IMG/VR virus record: IMGVR_UViG_3300020215_000115
Span: 1-30,026 of that record
Length of the DNA: 30,026 nt
Reading direction: 5' to 3' (one strand)
Source: a virus
A program made the position numbers and the translations under genes. Under the pieces are notes generated by a model that was given only the letters and a program-made list of their open reading frames with translations, searched no databases and was not told the DNA's origin. Shown here one piece after another: positions 13,580-22,227 of the stretch (the first letter of the stretch is position 1; each line of letters starts with the position of its first letter).

Positions 13580-15978
13580 TAGGGTAACTCCATAAGTAGC
13601 GTGACTTTCAAGAAATACCGGGTTTCATTCGTAACGGCGGGAGGAGAATTCGAAAGCATTCTCACCTGATCGCCAGGGTTTAAAACCTTCATTCCTCCGA
13701 AGCTTCCAAAGATTGAACCCGTTCCTGCGGCAATGCTCGATTGAATATGGCCTATCCCCCCTCCTTGCTCTGAATTTGGGCCTACGGCACTCTTAGAGTT
13801 CACAGTGAGCTGGGCGTTTAAGCTGTTATTTGCCGCCGAGCCACCTAAGATCGCATACATTCCACGCTTCACCGCTGTAACAATAATTCCAGTGGCATCC
13901 TGATTGTTAAAGTTATGTTGAATAAACTTACCGTTCCCCACGTCCTTGAACTTGACGGCGAACTTCACTCCGTTCGTATCGGCGGAACCGGCACCGTTAG
14001 CGCCCCAAAACCAGACTTCATGCTCGGCCTGATCGCCATTCAGTAACGTCGGATACTTCTTATAGGGATCGTCGAGGTTCAAAAGCGGCTTGATCTCATC
14101 CTTAGATGCAACGTAATCAATGGCCTGAATGACGCAACTTCCGCCCGGATTGTATTGGATCGTGTGGAATCCTTCTGATGCTACCGAATGGAGAATATTA
14201 AACGTGCAACCTACTCCAGCCCCGTCAATGGCGAGAGTTCCGCCGTTGACTGTTCCAATGATTCCCACGTCTTTCCCGTAGTAACGAAGGGTCACCGCGC
14301 TACCACTTGAGCTTGAGTACTTCACCCCACCCGCGTTGAAGCTTTCCACTTCACGCGTCCATGTACCTTTAAGATAGAGCTGATCCGCGTAAACACGCCG
14401 ATGAGTCCCTAGCGCACAGATCGTGGCGTTGATCGCTCCATTCGGAGTGTAGCTGTGGTTAGTCGTTAGGGCGGCTAGCTGGCCAAAACTAATGCCCTTA
14501 TCCCAATTCCATTGGTAGAGATTGATCTTAGCAATGCCCAGAGTCGCGCCTAAAGACGCGCCAGGCCCAATAGCCAGGTTGTACCAACTCTGACCAGCGT
14601 CAGTGAGAATGGTCTTACGTAAATATCCGGTTGCTCCTTCGCTCATGGACCAGGCCTCTAGTCCGTTGATGTAGAAAGTGGCGGAAAGTACACCCGCACC
14701 CGCGAACTCCACGTCAGCCGCAGCGAAATAGCCTTGGATGTTGATCCTCCCCGACGCTCCATTGAAACGAAGTGCGTTCGGGAAGTTCATCGATAGTGCG
14801 GTAATCCCAATGTTCTCACCCCATAAGCAATATCGCCCATAAGGATCAAGAACTGTGGCGCTTACACCCGCTATCTTTCCAAAATCGAGCGTAGCGACGC
14901 GTACTAGTAAGCTTGCGTTGATAGCAAAGGTGGGTCCGGTAAAAAAGTTCCTGTAAATCGCGTTTGAAATTCCAAACGGAAGGGTTGGGCTAACTGTTAA
15001 CGTGTCAGTTGAAACTGATCGGACGATTCCAAAGTAATGACTCGATCCATTCGGGACTACTACGCCAGAGCCCGCAGGAAACGAAGCCCCGTGTCCAGCC
15101 GATAGAGCAAGCAAGTTCGTCCCACTTGAGCCTTGAGCGATACTTACCACAGTACTCGCCGAAAGATGGGAGGCTGCGTAGTCACCACTTGAATTTTTAT
15201 AATAGACGCTCGTTCCGCCAAGGGAGGAGCCAAATGTTCCCAAAGGTAAGCTTGCACCTGCGGTGGTTACGATCTTAGATTTATTGACGTAACTCGTTCC
15301 GGGTGGCAGCTCGACGTTGGCTCCAGAGTTCTCGTAATAGACAATTACGCCAGAGATCGTGAGCGTATTGTCCTGAAGAGCGATCATCCGGTAATCGTGA
15401 AGGTCATTCGTCTCGTTTGACGTGCTGTGAAAGTAAGGAATCACCTTAGCTGGAGCACCAATAAAGTTATCCGCTCCAGTAGCCAGAGAAGCAAAATCAA
15501 TGGTGGTTGTATTTGTACCGTCAGTTGCTAGCTGAGCGGTCGCTGTGGCCGAGGCGTTCGGGTAAATCAGCCACGCTAACCGACGAATTCGACCAGAGAT
15601 TCCAAATCCCCCGGTGATCGTGGTAATGGATGCGGTTGGTTGTCCGCCCTTCCCACTCATCGCTACAGCGCCGAACGCATACCCAGACACGCCTGGAAAA
15701 TCTTCATGAAAGATCATCCGATAAGTGGCTTGATTGTTGATCCATTTGGATCTGTCCTCAATCAAAACCATGTCCTTCAGATAGAGCGTCTTTCTGGAAT
15801 ATTTCGGGTTATCGTCGTTAGCGAATAGATCGCCAAGCGGATTAACCGAGGCGTTCGAAGTCAGACCCGTATTGTTGCTAGCCGGAAGGGTTAAGTCTTC
15901 GAATACGTCTTTTACGTAATCGGTCCCTTCTGTACCAGCACCCGCCGCGTTTCCAAAAAACGTGATTGATCCGCTCAT
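13579..15978 (-). CDS. Large beta-rich structural protein (tail appendage or fibre-like)
   Basis: The 799-residue product is dominated by short Gly/Ser/Asn/Thr-rich beta strands, with repeated motifs such as SGVIVYYENSG and SVYYKNSSG, suggestive of a beta-helix or fibre. The N-terminus (SITFFGNAAGAGTEGTDYV) may attach it to the virion. No catalytic motif for depolymerase activity is obvious. The ATG at 15978 has no purine-rich ribosome site; the 13 bases before it follow a strong nested hairpin (15992-16047). It lies between a decoration-like head gene and small tail genes. A head fibre is the main alternative. Confidence 0.6.
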   Translation of the reverse strand: MSGSITFFGNAAGAGTEGTDYVKDVFEDLTLPASNNTGLTSNASVNPLGDLFANDDNPKYSRKTLYLKDMVLIEDRSKWINNQATYRMIFHEDFPGVSGYAFGAVAMSGKGGQPTASITTITGGFGISGRIRRLAWLIYPNASATATAQLATDGTNTTTIDFASLATGADNFIGAPAKVIPYFHSTSNETNDLHDYRMIALQDNTLTISGVIVYYENSGANVELPPGTSYVNKSKIVTTAGASLPLGTFGSSLGGTSVYYKNSSGDYAASHLSASTVVSIAQGSSGTNLLALSAGHGASFPAGSGVVVPNGSSHYFGIVRSVSTDTLTVSPTLPFGISNAIYRNFFTGPTFAINASLLVRVATLDFGKIAGVSATVLDPYGRYCLWGENIGITALSMNFPNALRFNGASGRINIQGYFAAADVEFAGAGVLSATFYINGLEAWSMSEGATGYLRKTILTDAGQSWYNLAIGPGASLGATLGIAKINLYQWNWDKGISFGQLAALTTNHSYTPNGAINATICALGTHRRVYADQLYLKGTWTREVESFNAGGVKYSSSSGSAVTLRYYGKDVGIIGTVNGGTLAIDGAGVGCTFNILHSVASEGFHTIQYNPGGSCVIQAIDYVASKDEIKPLLNLDDPYKKYPTLLNGDQAEHEVWFWGANGAGSADTNGVKFAVKFKDVGNGKFIQHNFNNQDATGIIVTAVKRGMYAILGGSAANNSLNAQLTVNSKSAVGPNSEQGGGIGHIQSSIAAGTGSIFGSFGGMKVLNPGDQVRMLSNSPPAVTNETRYFLKVTLLMELP

Positions 15979-15991
15979 AATGAAGAGTAGA

Positions 15992-16047
15992 CGGGCGGGA
16001 AAGCTCTAGCCGCTATCACCTGGCTAGACCCATGACTCCCCCGCCCG
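15992..16047. terminator. Nested double hairpin, terminator or attenuator candidate
   Basis: An outer perfect 8-base stem CGGGCGGG/CCCGCCCG (15992-15999 and 16040-16047) encloses an inner perfect 7-base stem TCTAGCC/GGCTAGA (16005-16011 and 16022-16028). The structure fills the gap between the highly expressed head genes and the 799-residue protein gene. In the transcription direction it is followed by a mixed T/C stretch (TCTACTCTTCATT), not a clean T-run, so it may attenuate rather than fully stop transcription, or stabilise the upstream mRNA end. Confidence 0.55.
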
Positions 16048-16059
16048 AATCCTTTTTAG

Positions 16060-16494
16060 TTATCCAGCCGTGTAAGTGACGATATCCTGAGTCTTCTGAA
16101 CGACAACGCTCACTACAGGGCACACAGCCGCAGTGTTCGCAGTGCCGAGACGAATCTGGATGCAATCACCCGCCATGACGTTCAAAAGGGTGCTACCGGC
16201 AGCGACCATCGAAAGCCCGAGCGTGCCCGAAAGCCCGCGAACAGGAATGATGAACGAAGCAGCAAGACCCGAGATCACCGTGGCACCTGCGCCAGCGATG
16301 AACCGGCTGATCTCAAGCGAAGAGGTCGGAGCGCCGGAAGCGCCCTGAGCCGCAACGAAAGCAGCCGAAAGAACACCAGGAAACGGGATCGGAGCCGAAA
16401 GCAGAGTTGCACCCGTTGCAACCACGCCTTGAGCTACGAGCTGGACCACTTCTTTTTGCTGAGAAGCGTCCATCGAACGGTTATTGATAGGCAT
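16060..16494 (-). CDS. Head decoration-like protein candidate
   Basis: The 144-residue product has a polar N-terminus, then is rich in Ala, Gly, Val and Ser with strand-forming segments (GDCIQIRLGTANTAAVCPVV). Its location two genes downstream of the major capsid gene and its small beta-rich makeup fit a capsid cement protein, but no family is recognised. A strong AGGAG site lies 9-10 bases before the ATG. Expression is probably high, as for capsid genes. Strong hydrophobicity makes a minor membrane-associated virion protein an alternative. Confidence 0.5.
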   Translation of the reverse strand: MPINNRSMDASQQKEVVQLVAQGVVATGATLLSAPIPFPGVLSAAFVAAQGASGAPTSSLEISRFIAGAGATVISGLAASFIIPVRGLSGTLGLSMVAAGSTLLNVMAGDCIQIRLGTANTAAVCPVVSVVVQKTQDIVTYTAG

Positions 16495-16496
16495 TT

Positions 16497-16955
16497 TTAT
16501 TTTCTCCTATGATCGGACATTTTCATGCCCGATGTATTGATATCGTTAGTCACCTTGGCGAATTCGGAGCGCATATCTAGGGCCTTCGCCCTAAAGTCAT
16601 TTCTCCGAGCGCGTTTCTTTTCTTCCTCGACTCGATCCCTAGCGGCTTGCCTTTCAGCCCTACGCTCACTTAGAGATCGATGATCTTGATGAGAATCCAT
16701 AAGTGAGAGCTTGAACCAAATTGGGTCAATCCCCCGCTCCACTGGCTTTCCATTCATTGACCAGTCGTCAGTTAGAGAAAAAACGTACTGAGGATTTGAA
16801 AGAACCGGGTCGGGCTCATCCTGAAAGTAGTCGGATGCATCAACTGTGGAGCCTTCGCGAAGAATATGAATCACTCCATCTTTCTCCCGATAGGCGTACA
16901 GCCGCCTGTCATAACGGCGAACTACTTCTGTTAGTCGCTCAACCCGGCCTCTCAT
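16497..16955 (-). CDS. Charged hypothetical protein next to the capsid gene
   Basis: The 152-residue product has an N-terminal half with strands and Trp/Tyr residues (YDRRLYAYREKDGVIHIL) and a C-terminal half of strongly charged helix rich in Arg and Glu (about residues 85-130), likely coiled coil. It starts 13 bases after the capsid stop with a GGGGAT site, and ends two bases before the next gene. The position is typical for small head-completion or accessory proteins in this gene order. No function is recognised. Confidence 0.55.
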   Translation of the reverse strand: MRGRVERLTEVVRRYDRRLYAYREKDGVIHILREGSTVDASDYFQDEPDPVLSNPQYVFSLTDDWSMNGKPVERGIDPIWFKLSLMDSHQDHRSLSERRAERQAARDRVEEEKKRARRNDFRAKALDMRSEFAKVTNDINTSGMKMSDHRRK

Positions 16956-16967
16956 ATCCCCGCTTCC

Positions 16968-18188
16968 TTACGGTGAAATGTAGTTACGAAGAACCGCGTT
17001 AGCGTTCGGCTTTTCGCAGAAAATGTTAGCGAACAAGCGCAGACGAATTTCGAAAGCGTCAGCGTCGCTCTGAGCGATCATCTGAGATCCCGTTTCGTCA
17101 GCCCATTCGAGTTCCGAAAGAACGTATTTCTTCCAGGTTTTCGGATCGAGCATGAACACGCGTTGAGGACAATCCTTATCCGGAACCCAGGGGAGCCCCG
17201 CGTATTCCAGATAGTTCTCATCCTTATTCGAGAACGTGCCGTCACCCTTCACCTTGCCCATGTACCGCTTGTCGGAGATCAAGAGCTTTTCATAGAAACG
17301 CTCCGAATCGTAATCCGAGAAGATCGCACCGATCTTGCCGCCGCCTTTAGAACGGGCCAGGTTGTGCGCTTGCTTGAGCAAGTTCAGGTTCATCTGAGCG
17401 CCGTTAGCGTTCACGACGTTGCCCTGAAATACCGGGTAGGTCGCACGGTTGATGCCGTAAATGGCGCTTGTTCCGCCATCCAAGGTATAAAGCAGACCTT
17501 GAATTTCCTTATCCAAGCTTCCCGAACGGATCACGATATCACCCGAAGCCGCCGTCACGTTCTGATCAAGCGTCAGGGTTGCAGTCGTGGTGCCCGAGAT
17601 CGCCGAGATCGTCACGCCACTAGCTTTTGCTACGCCAGCGGAGGTGTAGATATCGATGACCATTCCCACGTCCAGGAACTTCGATCCGTCTTCAGCCGAC
17701 TCACGGCCAGTGACGGTGATCACGTTCGTAGCAACGGCATTAGCCGAAAGAACGGCGAGATCGCATGAGCCATCCCAGAAAAGCTGACGGTTCACGTCGT
17801 TCTTGAGATCCTCAAGACCGCGCTCCATTTCAAATTCCACAATCGAAGCAAACCCGGCCTTGTCGCCCTGGGAAGCCTTGATCATTGGGGCGGTGACACC
17901 GAAACGCAGATAGTTAAACTTGTAACCAATCGTAGCGTTCTGAGTCGTCTGAGTTCCGATAGCGGGAAGATTGCCGCCATCGGAGGTAGCGCCGATGCCG
18001 GGGTTCCTACGAACCGCGACCGAACGAACAACCTGGAGACCCGCAGCTTTTTCTTTGCCCTTTTCCATCTCGCGATAAAGCGGAATGGAGTCATTGAACT
18101 GAGCGACGACTCCGCCGCTATACCAGTTCTTGAGAAGGGCCAAGGTCGCTGCAAGGCTCGTGCTTGCAAATGCGTTAGGCATATTCAT
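16968..18188 (-). CDS. Major capsid protein (HK97-like fold)
   Basis: The 406-residue product has the features of phage major capsid proteins: a helical N-terminal arm (NAFASTSLAATLALLKNWY), an E-loop-like region with NPGIGATSDGGNLPAIGTQ, a long spine-like helix (about residues 125-150, FEMERGLEDLKNDVNRQLFW), and a beta-rich insert (about 175-235, VTISAISGTTTATLTLD). The C-terminal domain ends with a strand (IRLRLFANIFCEKPNA). It follows the scaffold-like gene and uses a GGAT site before ATG. It should assemble into the icosahedral shell on the portal and scaffold. Gene order and composition make this a firm call. Confidence 0.88.
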   Translation of the reverse strand: MNMPNAFASTSLAATLALLKNWYSGGVVAQFNDSIPLYREMEKGKEKAAGLQVVRSVAVRRNPGIGATSDGGNLPAIGTQTTQNATIGYKFNYLRFGVTAPMIKASQGDKAGFASIVEFEMERGLEDLKNDVNRQLFWDGSCDLAVLSANAVATNVITVTGRESAEDGSKFLDVGMVIDIYTSAGVAKASGVTISAISGTTTATLTLDQNVTAASGDIVIRSGSLDKEIQGLLYTLDGGTSAIYGINRATYPVFQGNVVNANGAQMNLNLLKQAHNLARSKGGGKIGAIFSDYDSERFYEKLLISDKRYMGKVKGDGTFSNKDENYLEYAGLPWVPDKDCPQRVFMLDPKTWKKYVLSELEWADETGSQMIAQSDADAFEIRLRLFANIFCEKPNANAVLRNYISP

Positions 18189-19036
18189 TATCCTTCAAGT
18201 TCTTGCAGAGCAAAGGCAGTTGCTTCCTTGATCGTGCGAGCTTTCCTCGGAGCTTGTCCGGGAATCCCGCCGCCAGGAGCTACGTCCTTCACCTGCTGGT
18301 TAGTTTGTTTTTGCTTTTTGACTTTCTCTGCGAAGAACTGCTCAGCGAGCTTCTGATTCTCATCGTGTACGGACTTGTAAGCGCGGTCCCAATCAGCCTC
18401 AGTAAGAACTGCGTCCGGATCATCTTTCCGAATCTCGCTCAAGCGATGCTCAAGAATATTCATCGCCAAGGCTTCGTATCGGCCTTTGACGCTGGGGTAT
18501 TTCTGAGAAAACTTTTCACAATTCGAATCGACTTCCGCCTTCGCTGCCTTAGCGGTCTGATCGTTGTAATACTTCTCCACGCGCTCCAGTCGCTCGGCCA
18601 CTTGAGGGTCAAGAGCTGGCTTTGCCTGGTTCTCGGCTTGAGGTTTGGCGGTTTGAGTGTCGGGAAGGATATGCGAGAGGTAGTCGTGAAACTCCTTCGG
18701 ATAGACCTTCTTGAACTCAGCCGCCAACGCGGGATTACGCTTCACATTGGCCAGGTCGTAACGAAGGTTGGCGTAATACTTACGCTCCTCCGCGAGTTTC
18801 TGGGTTTTGCGCGTGTAATCCTCTTGACGTAGAATGGCGTCGCGAATTTCTTTCGCAGTCCATTCTTTCTCTTGAAGCTTTAGCTTTCGATTTTCATCGA
18901 AGGAATCGAGATCAAGGAGGTCACTCGCTTGATCCGGTTGCTCCGGAGCTGCTTCACTTGAAACTAAATCTTGTGTGGGTTCAGCGGTACCAGTACTGGC
19001 AACATCGCCTAGAGTGGGATTTTCATTTTCGAACAA
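18188..19036 (-). CDS. Scaffolding-like protein
   Basis: The 282-residue product has an acidic, disordered N-terminus (residues 1-60, rich in Asp, Glu and Pro), a long helical, probably coiled-coil middle (60-240) and a basic Gly/Pro-containing C-terminus that could contact the capsid lattice. This is the usual makeup of phage scaffolding proteins and it sits immediately before the major capsid gene, whose start overlaps its stop by one base. The start is TTG at 19036, directly after copy B of the leader element; GGA lies 7 bases upstream of the TTG. No protease motif is visible. Confidence 0.75.
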   Translation of the reverse strand: MFENENPTLGDVASTGTAEPTQDLVSSEAAPEQPDQASDLLDLDSFDENRKLKLQEKEWTAKEIRDAILRQEDYTRKTQKLAEERKYYANLRYDLANVKRNPALAAEFKKVYPKEFHDYLSHILPDTQTAKPQAENQAKPALDPQVAERLERVEKYYNDQTAKAAKAEVDSNCEKFSQKYPSVKGRYEALAMNILEHRLSEIRKDDPDAVLTEADWDRAYKSVHDENQKLAEQFFAEKVKKQKQTNQQVKDVAPGGGIPGQAPRKARTIKEATAFALQELEG

Positions 19037-19037
19037 A

Positions 19038-19067
19038 CCTAGGTCCAGATCTCAGGGGACTTCTAGG
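19038..19067 (-). repeat. Leader element copy B (before the scaffold gene)
   Basis: The minus strand reads CCTAGAAGTCCCCTGAGA, identical over 18 bases to copy A, and ends CCTAGGT before the TTG start. CCTAG and CTAGG make the closing stem (19038-19043 with the complementary arm ending at 19067). An AGATCT palindrome (19047-19052) lies within the loop. An in-frame TGA in the core rules out extension of the scaffold gene upstream. Confidence 0.7.
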
Positions 19068-19078
19068 GCTGTTAAAGA

Positions 19079-19390
19079 CTACTTGCGAGACTTCATACGA
19101 GCTAGCGCATCTTGCTTAGCACGCTCGCCAAGAGACTTAGGCTTTCCTGTCTCCAATCGCTGCTTATCAAACTCAGATACGTCAGCCATCATTTCGTCAT
19201 CAAGCGCTGCGGCCTCATCCAGTTCCGGTGCCTTATCTTCAAGTGGCTTATCTCCCATCATAGCCGGTTCTTCAGGCTGCGCAAGAGAGGCGTCCACGCC
19301 TTCGCCGCCTTCTTTTGGCGTGATCGTGATTTCAAGCGTGATCGCCTGACCTTTACGCCCTTTGATTGCGTCCATCATTGAATCATTCAT
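19079..19390 (-). CDS. Acidic hypothetical protein between portal and scaffold
   Basis: The 103-residue product is acidic in the middle (PELDEAAALDDEMMADVSEFD) with a basic C-terminal tail (RAKQDALARMKSRK). The ATG overlaps the portal stop as ATGA. Small acidic proteins in this location can be scaffold accessory or head-completion factors, but no family is recognised. Methionine content is high. The stop is followed by leader element B. Confidence 0.6.
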   Translation of the reverse strand: MNDSMMDAIKGRKGQAITLEITITPKEGGEGVDASLAQPEEPAMMGDKPLEDKAPELDEAAALDDEMMADVSEFDKQRLETGKPKSLGERAKQDALARMKSRK

Positions 19391-21429
19391 ACATTTCCTA
19401 ACGGTTGTGGTTGGTTGGGAACTAATTCTTCAGAAGGTGCGTCAAGCGGTGAGCTTCCGACTTCACCTAAAGCTGCTACTTCATCTTGAGCCGCCATGAC
19501 GGGCTCTAACTCTTCAGCAAGTGCGGCTTGCTGACCTTCGGGTGACTTGGCGATCAGCTCTTGAAGGCAAGCTTCCATGACTTCAAGAAGAACGCCCTTT
19601 TTCTCAGGGTCAAGTGAGTCGTATTTGTCCCCGAGACGATAGGCATTCAATTCTTGCAACCAAAGAGCGTGGTTATCGAATTCCACCATTTCAATCGGTT
19701 GGCCTTCCTCGATTGCTTTGATCACTTTCTTCGTTTGGGCCATCGTCAGCGCGTAGTCGCGCCAAATTCCATTGGTATCGCCAAATTCAATCAGTGAAAG
19801 AACTTTCTCCTTCACCTTGGGATCAGCCGGATCGCCGAGTAAGCCCATATTAAACGCGTTGAGGATTTCTTGGCGCTTCAGAGTCTTCGATCCGGGTAAA
19901 GTCGATCCTCGGATCACGTAAGCGTCCGTATTTCCCCTTAGCATCTCGCCGGAAAACTCCCTAACCGTGTAAGCGAGATCAGGACCGGCGATCTTGAGCT
20001 TTCTTTTTAGCGTATAGCCACGCTCTACTGCTTTCAGGATGAGAGATCCGATTCTCGCCCATGCGTGCTCGTGCTGTTCAGTCATAACACCGATCCGCGT
20101 GTCATCTTGCTCAGTCAAAAGCTGCATCCCAATGGCGGGAATGCTTGCGCTCGGAATCGTGCCGCGTGAAACTTCCGAGATCCCAGAAATATCGTTAAAT
20201 ACTTTATCTAGTCGTTCTTCCTCTTGAAAAACCCACTGAGGAAGAGATGGAACCTGCACCGCCGAAGGTCTACCGCTATCAATCGCATTAGGAACAACGT
20301 CAAATTCGATGACTTCGCTTTCACCGTTGTGCAAAGTCTCTTCGCCGAGATTCGCGCCACGCGGAACGGCGTACTTTCCAGCGACGAACTTCCGAATCCA
20401 TGCGGCTTTTCTTCGCATGAGTTCGTTATATTGGTCTTGGATTGGCCTTAAATGCGTGATCACGGCCTCGGGGTAGTACTTTCCACCTACAGGAATGTCG
20501 TCAAAGCGTGCGAAAGGGATTTCACCTAGCGGGAGCGGCTTATCGCAAAGAAGAATCCCATTAGCAGCCACGATCATGCGGCCTTCCGGGTGCTCTTTTG
20601 AGGGCGCTTCATACTTAGTCAGCTCAATAGCGCAGTTTTTCATCTGCTCTTGCATTCCGCCTTGAGACTGATTGCGAGCGATAAGGCTATTGACCCGACC
20701 TTCGTACATAGCTGAGAGCAGCCACGCGTCCTCTTCCTTTATGAGATGCCCCTTCTCTGGGTAATGAAGCCTGAAATAATCCAATGGCCTGACCTTGGCC
20801 TCGATGATCCAGGTTCTTAGGGCTTCCTCGAAACTTTTAGCTTGGGGATTGGGAAATATCTCGAAGGGCGAAACGACATTTACCGCCACGTCGCCCTCGA
20901 ACTCAGCTCCGCCGCCCATGTCAGGCATAAGCTCGCCTAAGCTCACATCCCAGGACACTTTCCCGTAAGCGTGACCGGCTTGCTGTACCCACATGTAGAG
21001 CGGAATGCGTTTTTCATTCAAATGCTGGCGATCCCAGATCGCGGCAAGCACTTGCGCACCAAGGCGTGCGGCCTCTTTATCTTCGTTTCCATTAGACTCG
21101 GGCCGAACATCGTATTTCGGCGGGTTCTTGCAGAGACGCGCAAGACGATTTTGGATTGTCGGTAGGATCTTATTGACGTGAACGCGGTTTCGTTTGATCG
21201 ACGTTCCGGCCCGGTCTATCGATTGGAACGTGCGGGAGTTCGCATTAAAGTAAATCCCATCCATTCCACACAAATAGGCAATGTTCGTAAACCAGTTGCT
21301 TTCGTTGGCAACCCGGTTGGCAGACGCGCGTGACTCCTCTACCTTCTTTCGAACGTGAGAAGCTATTTCCTCTTCGGATTTTTCGGATTGCTCAGAAGGT
21401 GAAAACGCCTTCTTTAGTTTTTCAAGCAA
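19387..21429 (-). CDS. Portal protein
   Basis: The 680-residue product has the portal layout: an N-terminal helical region, RNRVHVNKILPTIQNRLARL (about residues 79-98), KISWD-like core strands, a stem and clip region, and a long helical C-terminus (residues 560-640). The segment PIQDQYNELMRRKAAWIRK (about 328-346) with following YAVPRGA is typical of P22-type portals that form the dodecameric DNA-entry ring. The length matches that class (about 700). The start is TTG at 21429, right after leader element C, with AAGG 8 bases upstream. It lies downstream of the TerL nuclease gene, the usual terL-portal order. Confidence 0.88.
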   Translation of the reverse strand: MLEKLKKAFSPSEQSEKSEEEIASHVRKKVEESRASANRVANESNWFTNIAYLCGMDGIYFNANSRTFQSIDRAGTSIKRNRVHVNKILPTIQNRLARLCKNPPKYDVRPESNGNEDKEAARLGAQVLAAIWDRQHLNEKRIPLYMWVQQAGHAYGKVSWDVSLGELMPDMGGGAEFEGDVAVNVVSPFEIFPNPQAKSFEEALRTWIIEAKVRPLDYFRLHYPEKGHLIKEEDAWLLSAMYEGRVNSLIARNQSQGGMQEQMKNCAIELTKYEAPSKEHPEGRMIVAANGILLCDKPLPLGEIPFARFDDIPVGGKYYPEAVITHLRPIQDQYNELMRRKAAWIRKFVAGKYAVPRGANLGEETLHNGESEVIEFDVVPNAIDSGRPSAVQVPSLPQWVFQEEERLDKVFNDISGISEVSRGTIPSASIPAIGMQLLTEQDDTRIGVMTEQHEHAWARIGSLILKAVERGYTLKRKLKIAGPDLAYTVREFSGEMLRGNTDAYVIRGSTLPGSKTLKRQEILNAFNMGLLGDPADPKVKEKVLSLIEFGDTNGIWRDYALTMAQTKKVIKAIEEGQPIEMVEFDNHALWLQELNAYRLGDKYDSLDPEKKGVLLEVMEACLQELIAKSPEGQQAALAEELEPVMAAQDEVAALGEVGSSPLDAPSEELVPNQPQPLGNV

Positions 21430-21469
21430 CCTAAGCGCCTTGAGTCTTCAGGGGACTTCAGGAGTTAGG
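21430..21469 (-). repeat. Leader element copy C (before the portal gene)
   Basis: The minus strand contains CCTGAAGTCCCCTGAAGA, sharing the 12-base core GAAGTCCCCTGA with copies A and B. The outer stem here is CCTAA/TTAGG (21465-21469 and 21430-21434), so the stem sequence differs from the CCTAG/CTAGG of the other copies but still pairs. The TTG start follows TTAGG directly. The remaining gap to 21509 holds nothing else I can identify. Confidence 0.65.
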
Positions 21470-21509
21470 ATAAGAAGTCGAAGCGAAATCTATTCTTAGT
21501 GTACCACGG

Positions 21510-21719
21510 CTAAAACACGCTCGCCAAGTCCTCGTCTGGAGAAGTATCAGGCCTGATCTGAGGCTCGGTTTTTGTCTTTGGATGAGCTATCGTTGCGTAC
21601 TCGGCGAAATTCCGACTCATGAGTTTATTGATGAGCTTTTGAACCGTCACATAATGCATGGCCTCTCTCGCCAAAATGAACGCAAGCAAGCCATAGACTA
21701 AAAGTTCATACTCCATCAT
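21510..21719 (-). CDS. Small single-span membrane protein
   Basis: The 69-residue product has an N-terminal hydrophobic helix (about residues 3-18, YELLVYGLLAFILA), a helical middle and a hydrophilic tail with Pro, Thr and Asp. It starts at an ATG overlapping the upstream stop as ATGA. Its role is not recognised. Confidence 0.55.
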   Translation of the reverse strand: MMEYELLVYGLLAFILAREAMHYVTVQKLINKLMSRNFAEYATIAHPKTKTEPQIRPDTSPDEDLASVF

Positions 21720-21871
21720 TTCGGTTTCACCTTCGATAACGCGTTCTTCGCCTGCCTCACTACATTAGCGAAGATCACGGGGTACTGAGCCGAAAGCATT
21801 TTAAGCTCCGAATCATCCCCCCGCGAGATCGCGTCCAAGATCAGGGATCTTGCTTGCCAGTAGTCGCTCAC
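21716..21871 (-). CDS. 51-residue hypothetical protein
   Basis: The short frame starts at GTG 21871, which overlaps the upstream stop as GTGA, and ends in TGA overlapping the next ATG. The product (VSDYWQARSLILDAISRG at the start, basic ...SKVKPK at the end) is predicted helical and hydrophilic. Coupling at both ends supports it as real; the function is unknown. Confidence 0.55.
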   Translation of the reverse strand: MSDYWQARSLILDAISRGDDSELKMLSAQYPVIFANVVRQAKNALSKVKPK

Positions 21872-22227
21872 CCAATCCCCTCCACTTTTCCCTCGGTGTC
21901 GCCGTGGAGCTTGTAATGCAAGGGCGTCGCCTGTTCAGCTTCGATCTTCTCTTTCATCCCAATGGGGTAGACCTTAATCCCGCCGTAAATAAAGAACTCA
22001 TTGGGCTTTCCAGTAGATGGATTCGTTCCTAGTCCACGCAGATTGTAATGCGCAATGATCTCGGGCGTGGCTTCGACGTACTCCATCCCGTTAGCTTGAG
22101 CGTGAACGATCAGGTTCATAAACTCGCTCACTGTCATTTTTACGTCATTCACCTGGGAGTCAATCATTCCAGGATCAACGTCTTTTTTCGGGCGACCGGG
22201 TTTACGAACTTTTTGAGTGGTTTCCAT
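21868..22227 (-). CDS. Hypothetical protein with AT-hook-like N-terminus
   Basis: The 119-residue product begins with a basic segment, RKPGRPKKD (residues 8-16), which matches the GRP core of an AT-hook, a short minor-groove DNA-binding motif. The rest is mixed helix and strand (MTVSEFMNLIVHAQANGMEY, FFIYGGIKVYPIGM) with no known fold recognised. Its ATG overlaps the TerL nuclease stop as TAATG, so the two are co-translated. A role beside DNA packaging is conceivable but unproven. Confidence 0.55.
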   Translation of the reverse strand: METTQKVRKPGRPKKDVDPGMIDSQVNDVKMTVSEFMNLIVHAQANGMEYVEATPEIIAHYNLRGLGTNPSTGKPNEFFIYGGIKVYPIGMKEKIEAEQATPLHYKLHGDTEGKVEGIG

